Below the pieces are notes generated by a model. That model was not told the DNA's origin, ran no database searches, and saw only the letters and a program-made list of their open reading frames with translations. The translations under genes and the position numbers were made by a program. Positions 12,338 to 22,801 of a DNA stretch of 64,000 nt are shown one piece after another (the first letter of the stretch is position 1; each line of letters begins with the position of its first letter). This stretch comes from Aralia elata. Taxonomy: Eukaryota > Streptophyta > Magnoliopsida > Apiales > Araliaceae. The stretch covers positions 49,064,721 to 49,128,720 of the forward strand of contig CM068385.1 of assembly GCA_034770075.1 (NCBI GenBank), written 5' to 3'.

Positions 12338-12351
12338 TGCAAGTGGGAGAT
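12338..12351 (+). promoter_or_regulatory. Polypurine tract of the copia element
   Basis: CAAGTGGGAGAT lies between the pol stop and the TGAAAG start of the 3' LTR, the expected site for plus-strand priming. Confidence 0.8.
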
Positions 12352-14167
12352 TGAAAGTAGTATGCACACAAGCCAATCATATTTGATATGATGTAGCATA
12401 TACTTTATAATCTTATTCATTTACTAATAAAGGAATTGATTTTCTTAAAAGGCATTTTATATTATCTACATAGTGCTGTTATATTAAATGTGATAAACCC
12501 ATAGTTTTGAGCAATGCTTTTAGAATCATGATGGTGATCATGCTAATGAGATCTAAATTCAAGATAGCTCATAAACTAAAATTGTTCCTAATCGTTGGAT
12601 TACTAAATTGGGGATTAGTGAATCCGGATAGATTAGTACATACGTTGCTTGCTCTTAGGAAGAGGATGATTGATCTCATAATCATTTGTGTGGAGACACT
12701 AAAGCAAGTATGTATGTGCTTATTAGAGAATAAGTTCACTGAACGTAACTCGCTAAGGAATACCTAATGGAGTTTTACTCGCCTGTCAATAGGAATTCCT
12801 CTAGTGATAGTAGTACAAGTGATCCTTGGACTTGAGATCATCATAGTATCTTGTGTATGATGAGTTATACTTTGACATGTCCCTTAAGACCTTGTGGGTA
12901 TATCAAAGGGTATGATTGGGTATAATTAGTTATACATAGAGATAGGTGAATGATCAACAAAGAATCTACCTCGTCTAGTAAAACATGTGAATGTCCTATG
13001 TGATTCGATAAATGATAACTCAGTAGTCCTTGGCCAAGGCAGAATGAAATTAGAAAGGAGTTTCTAATTTGCATTAATTAGAGTTGTGCATTTGGGAATC
13101 GAAATACATATAATTAAATAAAATAAGACTTGACAGTAAATCCATGTCTTATATTTAATTGGGACATTGTATGGTAGAAGGATTGAATTGTACGGTAACT
13201 ATCTACTCAAAGGTTCTTTTGTGATTGATGTTGAAATCTATATTATCTGGAAAGTCGTTGATCGCTAAGGGGGCTTACCCTTATTGTAGAATAAATATTA
13301 TTTATTTAAATGAATTAAATAGTTTAATTTATTTATTTAAATAAGATTAGAATTGTTCTAATTGATTTATTCACAACCGGTTTAATATGGAGAACCTAAA
13401 GGGTCACACCGCAAAAGGAAAATATTTATTTAAGAAGTAAATGGCATAATTGTAATAATAAGTTAAGTGTATTTAATTTACTCTATGGAGATAGAATAAA
13501 TTAAATAGCTTAATATTTATTATTTAATATTTTGGAAATATTAAATATAAATTAATAAGAGGAGTCTTATTATTATTATTACTTTTACTATTATTTAATT
13601 CCTAATAGGGATTGGGAATTAATTAATAGAAGTACTCTCCATGGATTCCTAATTGGATTAGGAGCATTATTAATTAAAGGAGTTTAATTATAATACAAAC
13701 CCTAATCCTAAATAGTTTAGGGAAGGGTTATTCCTACATCTATAAATAAGAGGGGTCTTATCATAGATTAGGGTTACACACTCTTGCATTAGATTGTGGA
13801 GAGCAATTTCTATAGAGATAGAAACTAGGGTTTTGCCAAATACCCAACTTCTTGAATACTTGTTCTTCCTTGGTGGATCACCTCTAGAGGCCAAACACTT
13901 GGGTGGCTAACGTTGATCAAAGGAAGGAATCACACCGTAGCATTCGAGGAGAACACGAAGGACTAGGAGTTGAACTTGTACCCGAGGAAGCTTTGTTCTG
14001 CGAGGGTATAATTCTTATTCTATTTCTCTTTCGTTTATATCGTTAATTGAGTACATAGATTGATCTTGGTGATGGTTTGTATAAAATTTTTTAAAATCTG
14101 ATTTTATCGCGCTTCCGCACTATTTATGTAATTTGATTACATGATCGCGCTATATACAAACCTAACA
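12352..14167 (+). repeat. 3' LTR of the copia element
   Basis: 1816 bp, TGAAAGTAG to AACCTAACA, nearly identical to the 5' LTR. Differences seen by eye include bases near 12400-12425, 12718, 13420 and 13720-14100. Confidence 0.95.
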
Positions 14168-14172
14168 AATAC
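14168..14172. repeat. Target site duplication AATAC, right copy (copia element)
   Basis: Matches 4903-4907 exactly and directly follows the 3' LTR. Confidence 0.95.
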
Positions 14173-14785
14173 CATATAGCAAAATCGCCCGATCCTTAGT
14201 CACGTCGTTTTGGTGCCTGGTTGGCATGAGATTGGCACAAATAAGGCTATACCAGGCCTTGCCATAACGACTTAAGGCAGTGTGAGGGAAGTGAAGCTTC
14301 TGATCCGTCCCTTGCTTTGTTGTCCATGCGGTACCAGGCTTGCACAAAATATTCTTGATTCGCTCCAATTTAGTGTCCCAATTTGTAGAGTGAAAACTTT
14401 CAGGATCACAGTGATGAACAGAAGGCAAGTGATAGATGGCGTTGATACTCTCACTATCATATGGCACCTGACAACCCCGCACAAAAGCAGTTCCGTCCTT
14501 GGTAATCTTCGCGTTAGCATAAAACTCTTGAACAACAGAAATCGGGGCTGCCAATGGTGGTTCCACAAACAACAACCACCCCTTTGCTTGGATCATGCGC
14601 ATCATCTGACCATCTAAATCTGGATCAGGCTGTGGCCCACGTTCCAACACAAAAGTCTTTCCCAACAAAACCCTGTGATAAAAATCCTCAGCCTCAGCAG
14701 ATATAAACCGACTCCTATTAAAGTCCACCGACTCAGCCTGTGCGTGAGAACTAGAAGATTCCCCTTGTGGTCTCTTAGAAGCCAT
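14168..14785 (-). pseudogene. N-terminal half of Athila-associated 'plant transposon protein' ORF
   Basis: It starts at ATG 14785 with a Ser/Gln-rich N-terminus (MASKRPQGESSSSHAQ). It runs through the conserved stretches VVQEFYANAKITKDG and LMPTRHQNDVTKDRAILLYG, which mark the plant transposon-protein domain found with Athila-like elements. It is interrupted at the copia target site; the rest is 4438-4907. Apart from the insertion I see no stop or frameshift, so the ORF was open when the copia element arrived. The product's role is unknown. Nothing in the sequence suggests an envelope protein, since there is no signal peptide or membrane segment. Confidence 0.8.
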
Positions 14786-15650
14786 AGCAAATTAGTCCCA
14801 ATACAAGTAATGAAAAATCTCCCCCAAACTTGACAGATACTACACTAGGATTTACTCAAGCAATACCAATCCAATATACTTGCATGCACAGTATAATCAC
14901 AACCAACGGTCCCAATACAAGGCAATACAAGTTTAAAATCTGACAAGAAGAACGAATACCTTGATACGATGTCAAACCCTAAGCCATAATGCACTTACTG
15001 CGGTAGAACCACTTGCACTTCCTTGTTTTCCCAATTTAATGCACTGAAAATCTCCTTGAAGAACACTGAGAACAATGAAAGAGTCGGGTTTTGGGGTTTG
15101 TATGAAGGAATAGGTTGTGTGTGGTTTTGGTATAGAGAAAGAATGGAGATGAAGAGAAATAGAATTAGGGTTTGTAATGTGTAGTATTTGATTTGGAGAA
15201 TAATTTTGTAATGATTTGGATTTAGTTTTGAATCGGATTTGGAAGAGAAGAAAAGGGAAGAATCGGTTTTGAAAAGGAGAGATTATGCAGAATAAGAGTC
15301 CAAGCAGGAGAAGGAATTAAAAAGGCAGATATGGGTCGGGTTTAATTTGGGTTTTGAAACCTGGGATCCGATCGAGGCGCGGCCGCGCTGGAATTTGGCT
15401 TGAGTTGGGCGCGGCCGCGCTGGTGTACCTGAAAATTTTTTTCCAACTCTGAGATGCGGCGCGGCCGCGCTGCTTTCCTTCACAATTTGGGCGCGGCCGC
15501 GCTGGCCTAAAAATCTGGAATTGCACTTTTAAGCCTTTCTTGATGATTTCTTCATGTGCAAACCTTGATGTATGACCTGTAAGCAATAAAAACCAAGAAA
15601 CAAAGAATCTAATTACTACAAAAAACTTGTTTGCCTAAATCTATACTAGC
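14786..15650 (-). other. Leader upstream of the accessory ORF, with four GC palindromes
   Basis: This DNA lies between LTR copy A and the accessory ORF. Where a primer-binding site and gag would be expected next to LTR A there is none, so gag-pol has been lost here. Four perfect GCGCGGCCGCGC motifs lie at 15377-15388, 15409-15420, 15459-15470 and 15491-15502, each followed by TG. Frames across this stretch (15283-15586) consist of palindrome repeats and look spurious. Confidence 0.65.
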
Positions 15651-17023
15651 AAAATACGCAAGTATACGCAGTCCACAAATAATAAAGTGAAAGTAGAGTA
15701 TCGTCCCACGGAGAAGAATTGATTCTATAATGACAAATTCCAAATTTAAATCAAAACAATTTTAGTAAACAAGTAATTGATGAATTTTGTAATTTTGAAT
15801 TTAACTAATTAATTCTAAATTAAATTATTACCTCTAGTTTGAATACAAATGTTTTAAAGACTTAAGACTATAACTTCACTTAATGCTTTATCTTGCTCAA
15901 CACACTTCCCTTCGAAATATGCTAGACGTTTTGGATTGTTAACCAGAAACTCATCACTATTTATAACCATCTCTCAATGTTTTATAAATAACTCAACTCA
16001 AATCCACAATTGATAGACTCAAGTTAATCACCCTAAATAACTAATTCACTATATTTTTATGTGAATTACAATTAAAAAGGATTTAAAGTCCAGGTTCCCT
16101 ATTTTGACTACATGCGGTGAATAGGTATATTTCTATCCTAAACATAAATTATGAATTCCATCGACAGCAGAAGACACAATCACATGCTATTATGGTCAGA
16201 TTTAATTCTTTACTTCATCTCTCGAATTCATATAGAATATCCCAATAATTATTGGCCAGATAATTAAGCAATTCAGCACAAACCATAATAGACAATCCAA
16301 AAATAACTAATCATAATATTCAAAGAAGCATGTTATTCAAGACTACGCATTAAGATCCATTATAGCCTTAAAAGAAATTTAGTTCATAACTAAACTAGAA
16401 TTCATCATCCACAAGTTTAATAACATCAAAAGTTTAGAGTAGAAAGAAAAGAGAAGAAACACTGTAAGCAATCCTTCAATCTCTGTCCTGCTCCTGCTTG
16501 CTTTCTCCTTGCTATCAACTTGCTTCAAGTCTTCTCAAATTGCTCAAAACTAGGGTTTTCTAATAGTAGATCCCTCAATTACCAACTAGAAAACACCTAT
16601 TTATAGTATCTGATAAAACCCCTAATCAATTACAAAGTTTCAAATCCAAGTTCAAATCAAAACCAATTAAAACATCTGAAAAGTCAAATTTGCCCTCACT
16701 CGAACCGGCGCGGTCGTGCCTGGATTAAGCTTAAAAGGCGCGCGGCTGCGCTACTCTGGCAGCAAATTTTTTCTACGACTGAAGTCAGGCACGACCGCGC
16801 TGCACCCTAGCTCATTTTGGGCGCGGCCGCGCTGCTACTCTGCAATATCAGCAACTCAGCAACTACAATAGTGCAATCCCACCAATTCTCGCCAAACTCA
16901 ATCCCAACACGTGCAACCTACAAAAACACATAAAAATGCATGAAAAGTAACTATATACCATGGAAATAAATAGTAATTCGCATTCATTGGCATCCAATTC
17001 GTAGGTATAAAACCTACTCATCA
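15651..17023 (-). repeat. LTR copy A of the Athila-like element, inserted in Tekay-like pol
   Basis: It matches LTR B (1841-3170) throughout. On the minus strand it starts TGATGAGTAGG at 17023, cutting the chromodomain region of the neighbouring pol gene, and ends near GCGTATTTTGC at about 15651. The five bases outside the start (17024-17028, CTAGT on plus) are the probable TSD; the other copy lies outside the window. It has four GC palindromic units (16708, 16738, 16789, 16821) against three in LTR B; the extra unit comes with about 33 bases. Confidence 0.8.
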
Positions 17024-17028
17024 CTAGT

Positions 17029-19835
17029 TCCCACGTAGCTTCATCAGCATTGTGGTTCCTCCATAGAACCTTAACAGAAGGTATCACTTTATTCCTGAGA
17101 ACCTGTTCCTTCCTGTCTACTATCTGGAGTGGAACTTCCTCGTAAGTTAGGTCTTTCTCGAACTGTATAGGTTCATATTTTATCACATGTTTATAATCTG
17201 GCTTATAAGGCCTTAAAACAGATACATGGAAAACATTGTGGATATGTACCAGCTCTTGAGGTAGAGCTACTTCATAAGCCACCTCACCAACTCGCCACAG
17301 AACTTCAAAAGGTCCAATAAATCTTGGACTAAGCTTACCCTTCTTGGCAAAACGAATTTTCCCTTTCCAGGGTGAAACTTTCAGAAATACGAAGCTTCCT
17401 ACCTCAAATTCTCGTTTCTGACGATGTTGATCTACATACTTCTTCTGCCTGTCTTGAGCAGCTAATAATCGCGCTCTTATAACTTTCACGATCTCCGCTA
17501 TTTGGTGTACCAATTCCGGTCCTAGAAGTTTCCGTTTACCAACCTCATCCCAACATAGTGGAGTCCGACATTTTCGTCCGTACAACGCTTTATATGGCGG
17601 CATGTCAATACTTGCATGGTAACTGTTGTTGTAAAAAAACTCGACCAATGGTAGGTGGTCATCCCAGCTTCCCTTGAAATCCATGACATAGGCGCGTAAC
17701 ATATCCTCTAAGGTTTGAATCGTTCTTTCGCTCTGGCCATCAGTTTGAGGATGATACGCAGTGCTCATTCTCAACTGAGTTCCCAAGCATTCTTGTAGAT
17801 GCTTCCAAAAATTTGACGTAAACCTCGGATCTCGATCAAACACAATAGACACAGGGATACCATGTCGCGAAATAATTTCTTTGATGTATATTTTCGCTAA
17901 CTGGTCCAGGTTGAATCTAATCTTGATTGGTAAGAAATGCGCTGATTTTGTCAGTCTGTCCACGATTACCCAAATTGTGTCAAAACCTTTTTGTATAGTC
18001 GGCAAACCTACGACAAAATCCATTGTTATGTGTTCCCACTTCCAGTCTGGTATTTCTAACGGCTGCAACAAACCACTGGGTCGTTGATGTTCAGCTTTCA
18101 CTTTCTGGCACGTCAAACATCTAGCAACACATTCTGCGACATCACGTTTCATTCCTTACCACCAATAATATTGACGAAGATCTTGATACATTTTTGTACT
18201 CCCTGGGTGGACTGAGTAACGTGTATTGTGAGCTTCATCCAAGATCTCCTTTCTAACATCCGGTAATAATGGAACCCAAATTCGATGTTCAAATCTAATT
18301 AATCCCTTGGCATCAATACTTAACTTTCCACCGTGTCCCTCAGAGACTTCCTTCCTAATCTTCTCACACTCCGCATCTTGAAGTTGAGCTTCTTTGATTT
18401 GGTCTAGCAATATCGAACGAACCTCTACCTGAAACAACTTCTCCTTTGATTCATGCCGACATTTCACTTCTAATTCCAACTTCGCCATTTGTTTAACAAG
18501 TTCCTCTTGAGCAGTCAACAACATAAGTTTCTCTCGACCCTTCCTGCTTATTGCATCAGCAACGACATTCGCTTTTCCTGGATGATAGAGAATTTCGCAG
18601 TCGTAATCTTTAATCAGCTCTAACCATCACCTCTGACGCATGTTAAGGTCCTTCTGTGTAAAAATGTACTTGAGACTCTTATGATCCGTGTAAATCTCGC
18701 ACTTCTCACCGTAAAGATAGTGCCTCCATATCTTTAGAGCAAACACCACTGCTGCCAATTCTAAGTCATGCGTCGGGTATCCCTTCTCGTAATCTTTCAG
18801 TTGTCGTGAAGCGTACGCAATAACCTTGTTGTTCTGCATAAGCACACAACCAAGGCCCTTATGTGACGCGTCACTGTAAACCACAAAATTTTCGGTACTA
18901 TCTGGCAAAGATAATACAGGCGTCATACTTAACCTCTTCTTTAGTTCCTGAAAACTTTCCTCGCACTTCTCCGTCCAGACAAACTTAACCGCTTTCCTAG
19001 TCAAATTTGTCAATGGAGTGGCGATCTTAGAAAATTCTTGTATAAACCGCCGATAATAGCCTGCCAAACCTAAGAAACTCCTCACTTCAGATGGTGTCGT
19101 CGGTTGCTCCCAATATATTACAGCTTCCACTTTAGCCGGATCAACCGAAATCCCATCTTTATCAATTACATGTCCAAGAAATTGAACACGATCCAACCAA
19201 AACTCACATTTTGAAAACTTCGCAAAAAGCTTCTCTTTCCGTAATGTCTCTAGAGTTAGCCTCAGATGCTCCACATGGTCTTCACGTGATTTAGAATACA
19301 CCAAAATGTCGTCGATAAACACCACCACAAACTTGTCTAAAAACGGTTTAAACACCCTATTCATTAAGTCCATGAATGCCGCGGGTGCATTGTTAGACCA
19401 AATGACATAACCAGAAACTCGTAGTGACCATAACGAGTTCTGAACGTCGTCTTCGGAACATCCTCCCTTCTCACCTTCAACTGATGATAACCACTTCTTA
19501 AGTCTATCTTTGAAAAATGAGTAGCACCCTTCAGTTGATCGAACAGATCGTCAATTCTCGGTAGCGGGTATTTATTCTTGATTGTAACCTTATTCAATTC
19601 ACGATAATCTATGCAAAGGCGCATCGAACTATCTTTCTTCTTGACAAACAATACAGGTGCTCCCCACGGCGAAACACTCGGTTGAATGTACTTCTTGTCT
19701 AGTAGTTCTTGCAATTGCACCATCAACTCCTTCATCTCCACCGGAGCCATTCGATACGGAGCTTTTGATATAGGCGCAGTCCGGGCACTAAATCAATAAC
19801 GAATTCAATCTCTCTATCTGGAGGTAATCCCGGCA
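17029..19835 (-). pseudogene. Tekay-like pol: RT, RNase H, integrase, truncated chromodomain
   Basis: Reading leftwards: RT core with CIDYRELNKVTIKNKYPLPR and FIDDILVYS (about 19310-19640); RNase H with VVYSDASHKGLGCVL and YTDHKSLKYIF (18640-18900); the integrase zinc region (about 18160-18270); the integrase core with TMDFVVGLP, FDRDPRFTSNFW and HPQTDGQSERTIQTLEDML (17690-18040); and the beginning of a chromodomain (17040-17170) cut by the LTR at 17023. Defects: a one-base loss near 19398 (after FGLT), another near 19790, a gained T in a T-run near 19848, a TGA at about 18628 and a TAA at 18153-18155. The last residues of the integrase frame (17022 to 16863) come from LTR A. Catalytic residues that I can see are intact, so decay is mainly by small indels and stops. 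Confidence 0.9.
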
Positions 19836-21488
19836 AATCATCCGAAAAAAACATCCACAAAATCCCTCACCACTGGTATTTCTTCCAATTTTGTACCGGT
19901 CTTTCGAGTATCTACCACATGAGCTAAATACCCTACACATCCTTGCTTCAGTAACTTCTTGGCCCGCATAATCGTTAGAAAAGTCGTTTGCCTTGGCGAT
20001 TTGCTACCATAAAACACCACCTTAGATGGAGTCTTAAGGTTTACACACTTCTTTTGGCAATCAATAATCGCCCCATAATTATACAACCAATCCATCCCTA
20101 GAATAACGTCAAATTCTCCAAGTTTAATCGGAATAAGATCTACTGTCATCATATGACCATGAATATCTACCTCGCAATTTTTGTACACATACCTAATTGC
20201 TATCACTTCCCTATTGGCAATCTCTATGTTTAAGGAAAAGTCTAACTCTTCTCGGGGTATCTCCAGTTTCTCAGCAAAATCATCAGAAATGAAAGAACAA
20301 GTTGCACCTGAATCAAAAAGTACATATGCATTCAAGTTATTTACTGGTAGGATACCTGCCACCACCTCCTTGGATCGAACCGCATCCTGGACCGTCATAT
20401 TAAAAGTGCGAGCAGTCGGGCGATTTGCCGTAGCTGGTCCAGAAATAGTTAGTGCACCTCCACTATTGCTTCCTTTGCCTCCATTTCCCCCACTAGCAAC
20501 TTTCCTTGGACAATCACGAGCAAGATGGTCTTTTAACCCGCACGTGAAACAGGCACCCTTTTTCGGGGCAGTGCAGTTTGGAGCAATGTGGCCCTCTTGT
20601 CCACAGTTGTAACAGACCCACTTCCCTTTCAGGCACACACCTGCATGATTCTTACCACAGGTTGCACAAGCCTCAGTTATCTTTCTCTGGTTACTCTGCT
20701 GACTTCCAGTGGAACCACCATCATTCCATTTTCGTTTCTGGTTTCCTCCTCCATTGCTACCACTCGGCCTATTCTCGGTCTCATTCCTTTTCTTTTTCTG
20801 CTCTTGGTTGTATTTGGTTAATGCATCACTTCCTCCCTCTGCTATTATTGCTTTCTCTAACACTGCCGCAAATGTGTTGAGTTGAAACATAGAAACCCTA
20901 CTGTAAAGCCAAGGTTTCAATCCTTGCTCAAATCGTCTAGCCTTTCTTTCATCCGTGTTAACTTGGTATGGTGCAAACCTCGCTAGTTCATTGAACCTTG
21001 CCACGTATTATGGCATTGTCATTGTTCCTTGCTTAAGTTCGAGAAACTGAACCTCCATCTGGTTCTGAGCACTAGCCGGAAAATACATTTCGAAGAACAT
21101 CTCTTTAAACCGATCCCACGGTATAACACCTTCTCCTGCTCTCGTCTTGTTGGCTTGCCACTAGTAACTGGCTTCCGACTTTAACATGAAAGTCACAAAA
21201 GCAGTCTTCTGGTCATTCCCAACCCTAGCGACTTCAAAAACTTTTTCCATTTCCTACCCAAGTTTGGGCTTCTATCGGATCCATTGTTCCTTTAAACTCA
21301 GGGGGACCAACGGCCTTAAAATCCTTAAAGGTCGTAGCTTGAGCTTGCGGTTGATTTGCAAAAACGCCAGTCAAAAGGTTCACTAGTTGCTGCACTGGGT
21401 TAGCATCGGGTGGATTATTGTTATTATTGTTAGTAGACCCCTCCGAGGGTGGTTGCTGACGGGGTCGTCCAACTCTTCTTGGCGGCAT
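19836..21488 (-). pseudogene. Tekay-like gag and protease, broken
   Basis: Gag starts at 21488 with MPPRRVGRPRQQPPSEG and an Asn run. A small deletion near 21245 shifts the frame, then stops follow at about 21160 (in SYWWQANK-type context) and 21007. The remainder, open from 21004, carries three Cys-rich units: CATCGKNHAGVC, CYNCGQEGHIAPNC and CFTCGLKDHLARDC. The aspartic protease follows, with LFDSGATCSFIS near 20300. The frame ends at 19838 after FVDVFFG because of an extra T. Gag and protease should form one polyprotein with the pol on the left. Confidence 0.88.
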
Positions 21489-21783
21489 AATTCTGTTGAA
21501 GACAACGCTTTTTAGGCAATTGCTAAATTTCTTAAGTGCTTATAACTTAATTAAAACTTAACTTAAATATTCAAAAGTAGAAACTTAACACATAACATTT
21601 TTTTTTCAAAAATTTCTTTACTTATTCATTCTCAAACTCAAAAGATAGCATTTTACTATTTACATCATCATTTAAGAAGACAACTTCGGAACTTCATCAT
21701 TAACGTCTTATCCCATTATTAATATAAGCTGGGATTTACATTTAAAACACTTGTACTTGTTATAATATTATTTCTCTAATAAC
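21489..21783 (-). other. Spacer between coiled-coil ORF and gag in the Tekay-like element
   Basis: About 295 AT-rich bases with a T-run near 21600. No ORF. The ORF on the right and gag on the left would lie on the same genomic RNA. Confidence 0.5.
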
Positions 21784-22575
21784 TTAGGAAGACAATCCTC
21801 GGTGCACAGCCTCCTCACGTTCTTGCTCCATGATGCGAACCATAGTTCGGCGATCCACAAACCTCGGATGATCCTCTAACTGTGTTGGGTAATGGCAAAC
21901 CCGGTCTTGAGCCCTATCCATCGTCGTGTGGTAAATATACTCCATGTCATCGATCTTGAACTTCTTCGCGCGAATCTCTTCTTCAGCACGATCCAACCGT
22001 TGAAAAACCCTAATGTGAGCGTCTTCAACCCTATTACGCATAGCAGTTTCCTCCTTCAAAGCTTCTTTTAACTCGTCCATCGTAATCTTCAATTGACCGA
22101 TCTCAGACTTTAATTCATCATTCTCAGTTTTTAGTTCACCATTTTTAGCCTTCACTACCTCATTCTCTGACTTCACCTTTTCATTTTCATCTAACAGCTG
22201 CTCCTGCTGACCCTCTGCGTGAACTAATTTCCATTCTACATCACCCAACCGTACTTCTAAATTGTAGATCTCTCCGTCCTTCTCCTCGATAGTAATTCGG
22301 CGTGTCTTTGACACTTCCTCCAAAACTCTGAGTTGTTCCCGAAGTTCTACATTTTCATCGTATAACTGCTCGTACATCAGCTCCTCGGGATCTTCCTCCT
22401 CTTCCTCCTCCTCCTGAACAGTAACCAGCCTCTGCCCAGGTGCTTCCACAGTCACAAACCGCTCGCGGACAACATGAATATCTCTGGCCTCCTCGTCTCC
22501 AGGCACTGGGATATCCTCCCTTAGCACTGGAATCTCCTCAACTCGAAACTGACTAGTTTGTCCAACCTCCGACAT
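21784..22575 (-). CDS. Coiled-coil ORF upstream of gag in the Tekay-like element
   Basis: A 263-residue open frame starting 210 bases after the primer-binding site. The N-terminal third is acidic (a run of seven Glu near residue 58, then DPEELMYEQLYDENVELREQ). Residues about 70-205 show heptad-like Leu, Glu, Lys and Asn repeats (for example NEVVKAKNGELKTENDELK), so a long coiled coil is likely. The C-terminal part is basic and mixed. There is no zinc knuckle or enzyme motif. It is intact while the gag-pol around it is broken, so either it decayed more slowly or it was lucky. The second Tekay-like element has a related acidic ORF in the same place. I do not recognise a known family; an accessory particle or RNA-binding partner is only a guess. 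Confidence 0.6.
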   Translation of the reverse strand: MSEVGQTSQFRVEEIPVLREDIPVPGDEEARDIHVVRERFVTVEAPGQRLVTVQEEEEEEEDPEELMYEQLYDENVELREQLRVLEEVSKTRRITIEEKDGEIYNLEVRLGDVEWKLVHAEGQQEQLLDENEKVKSENEVVKAKNGELKTENDELKSEIGQLKITMDELKEALKEETAMRNRVEDAHIRVFQRLDRAEEEIRAKKFKIDDMEYIYHTTMDRAQDRVCHYPTQLEDHPRFVDRRTMVRIMEQEREEAVHRGLSS

Positions 22576-22785
22576 CCTGTCAACAAAATATTTTAATTAC
22601 TTAATCGATACCACTCGCGAGCATATTGGTTATTAAACACATAAGCACATAGAGTGTTTTATTATCTTCAATGAATTTCTTAATTCATCCCTTAATACTC
22701 GATAGGAGTTTAGCACCACTATCTTTGCGATTTCCTAAAAGGTTAATTCCTATGGTTTTTCCCCACCTAAGGTTCTTAAATCTAC

Positions 22786-22798
22786 GGCTCTGATACCA
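22786..22798 (-). promoter_or_regulatory. Primer-binding site, tRNA-iMet type (Tekay-like element 1)
   Basis: TGGTATCAGAGCC on the minus strand matches the tRNA-iMet 3' end over 13 bases and lies three bases after the LTR end. Confidence 0.9.
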
Positions 22799-22801
22799 AC
22801 C

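Larger units (their letters stand above)
4908..14167 (+). mobile_element. Near-intact Ty1/copia LTR retrotransposon, Angela-like
   Basis: A 9260-bp element bounded by two 1816-bp LTRs of equal length and flanked by the 5-bp TSD AATAC. It has a tRNA-iMet primer-binding site, a 1.7-kb leader, one gag-pol frame and a purine tract before the 3' LTR. I count about eleven mismatches between the LTRs by eye (near 0.6%), so the insertion is recent. It sits inside the accessory ORF of the Athila-like element and runs against its orientation. The lineage call (Angela-type, from LTR length and the C-terminal end HGDWL) is inference. A single-base insertion near the start of gag is the only coding defect I see. 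Confidence 0.95.

Noticed and set aside
15283..15586. Ala/Pro/Arg-rich frames on the minus strand
   Set aside because: Translation of GCGCGGCCGCGC units; not a gene.
275..16832. Repeated GCGGCCGC looks like NotI sites from cloning
   Set aside because: The motif recurs 13 times in matching places of one transposon family, with natural variants; no vector sequence lies nearby.
16863..17023. C-terminal tail of the integrase frame (16863-18152), including a hydrophobic end
   Set aside because: The last part is read-through into LTR A, not a native domain.
20181..20880. Plus-strand frames (100-143 codons) opposite gag
   Set aside because: Antisense shadows of the Tekay-like gag zinc-knuckle and protease region.
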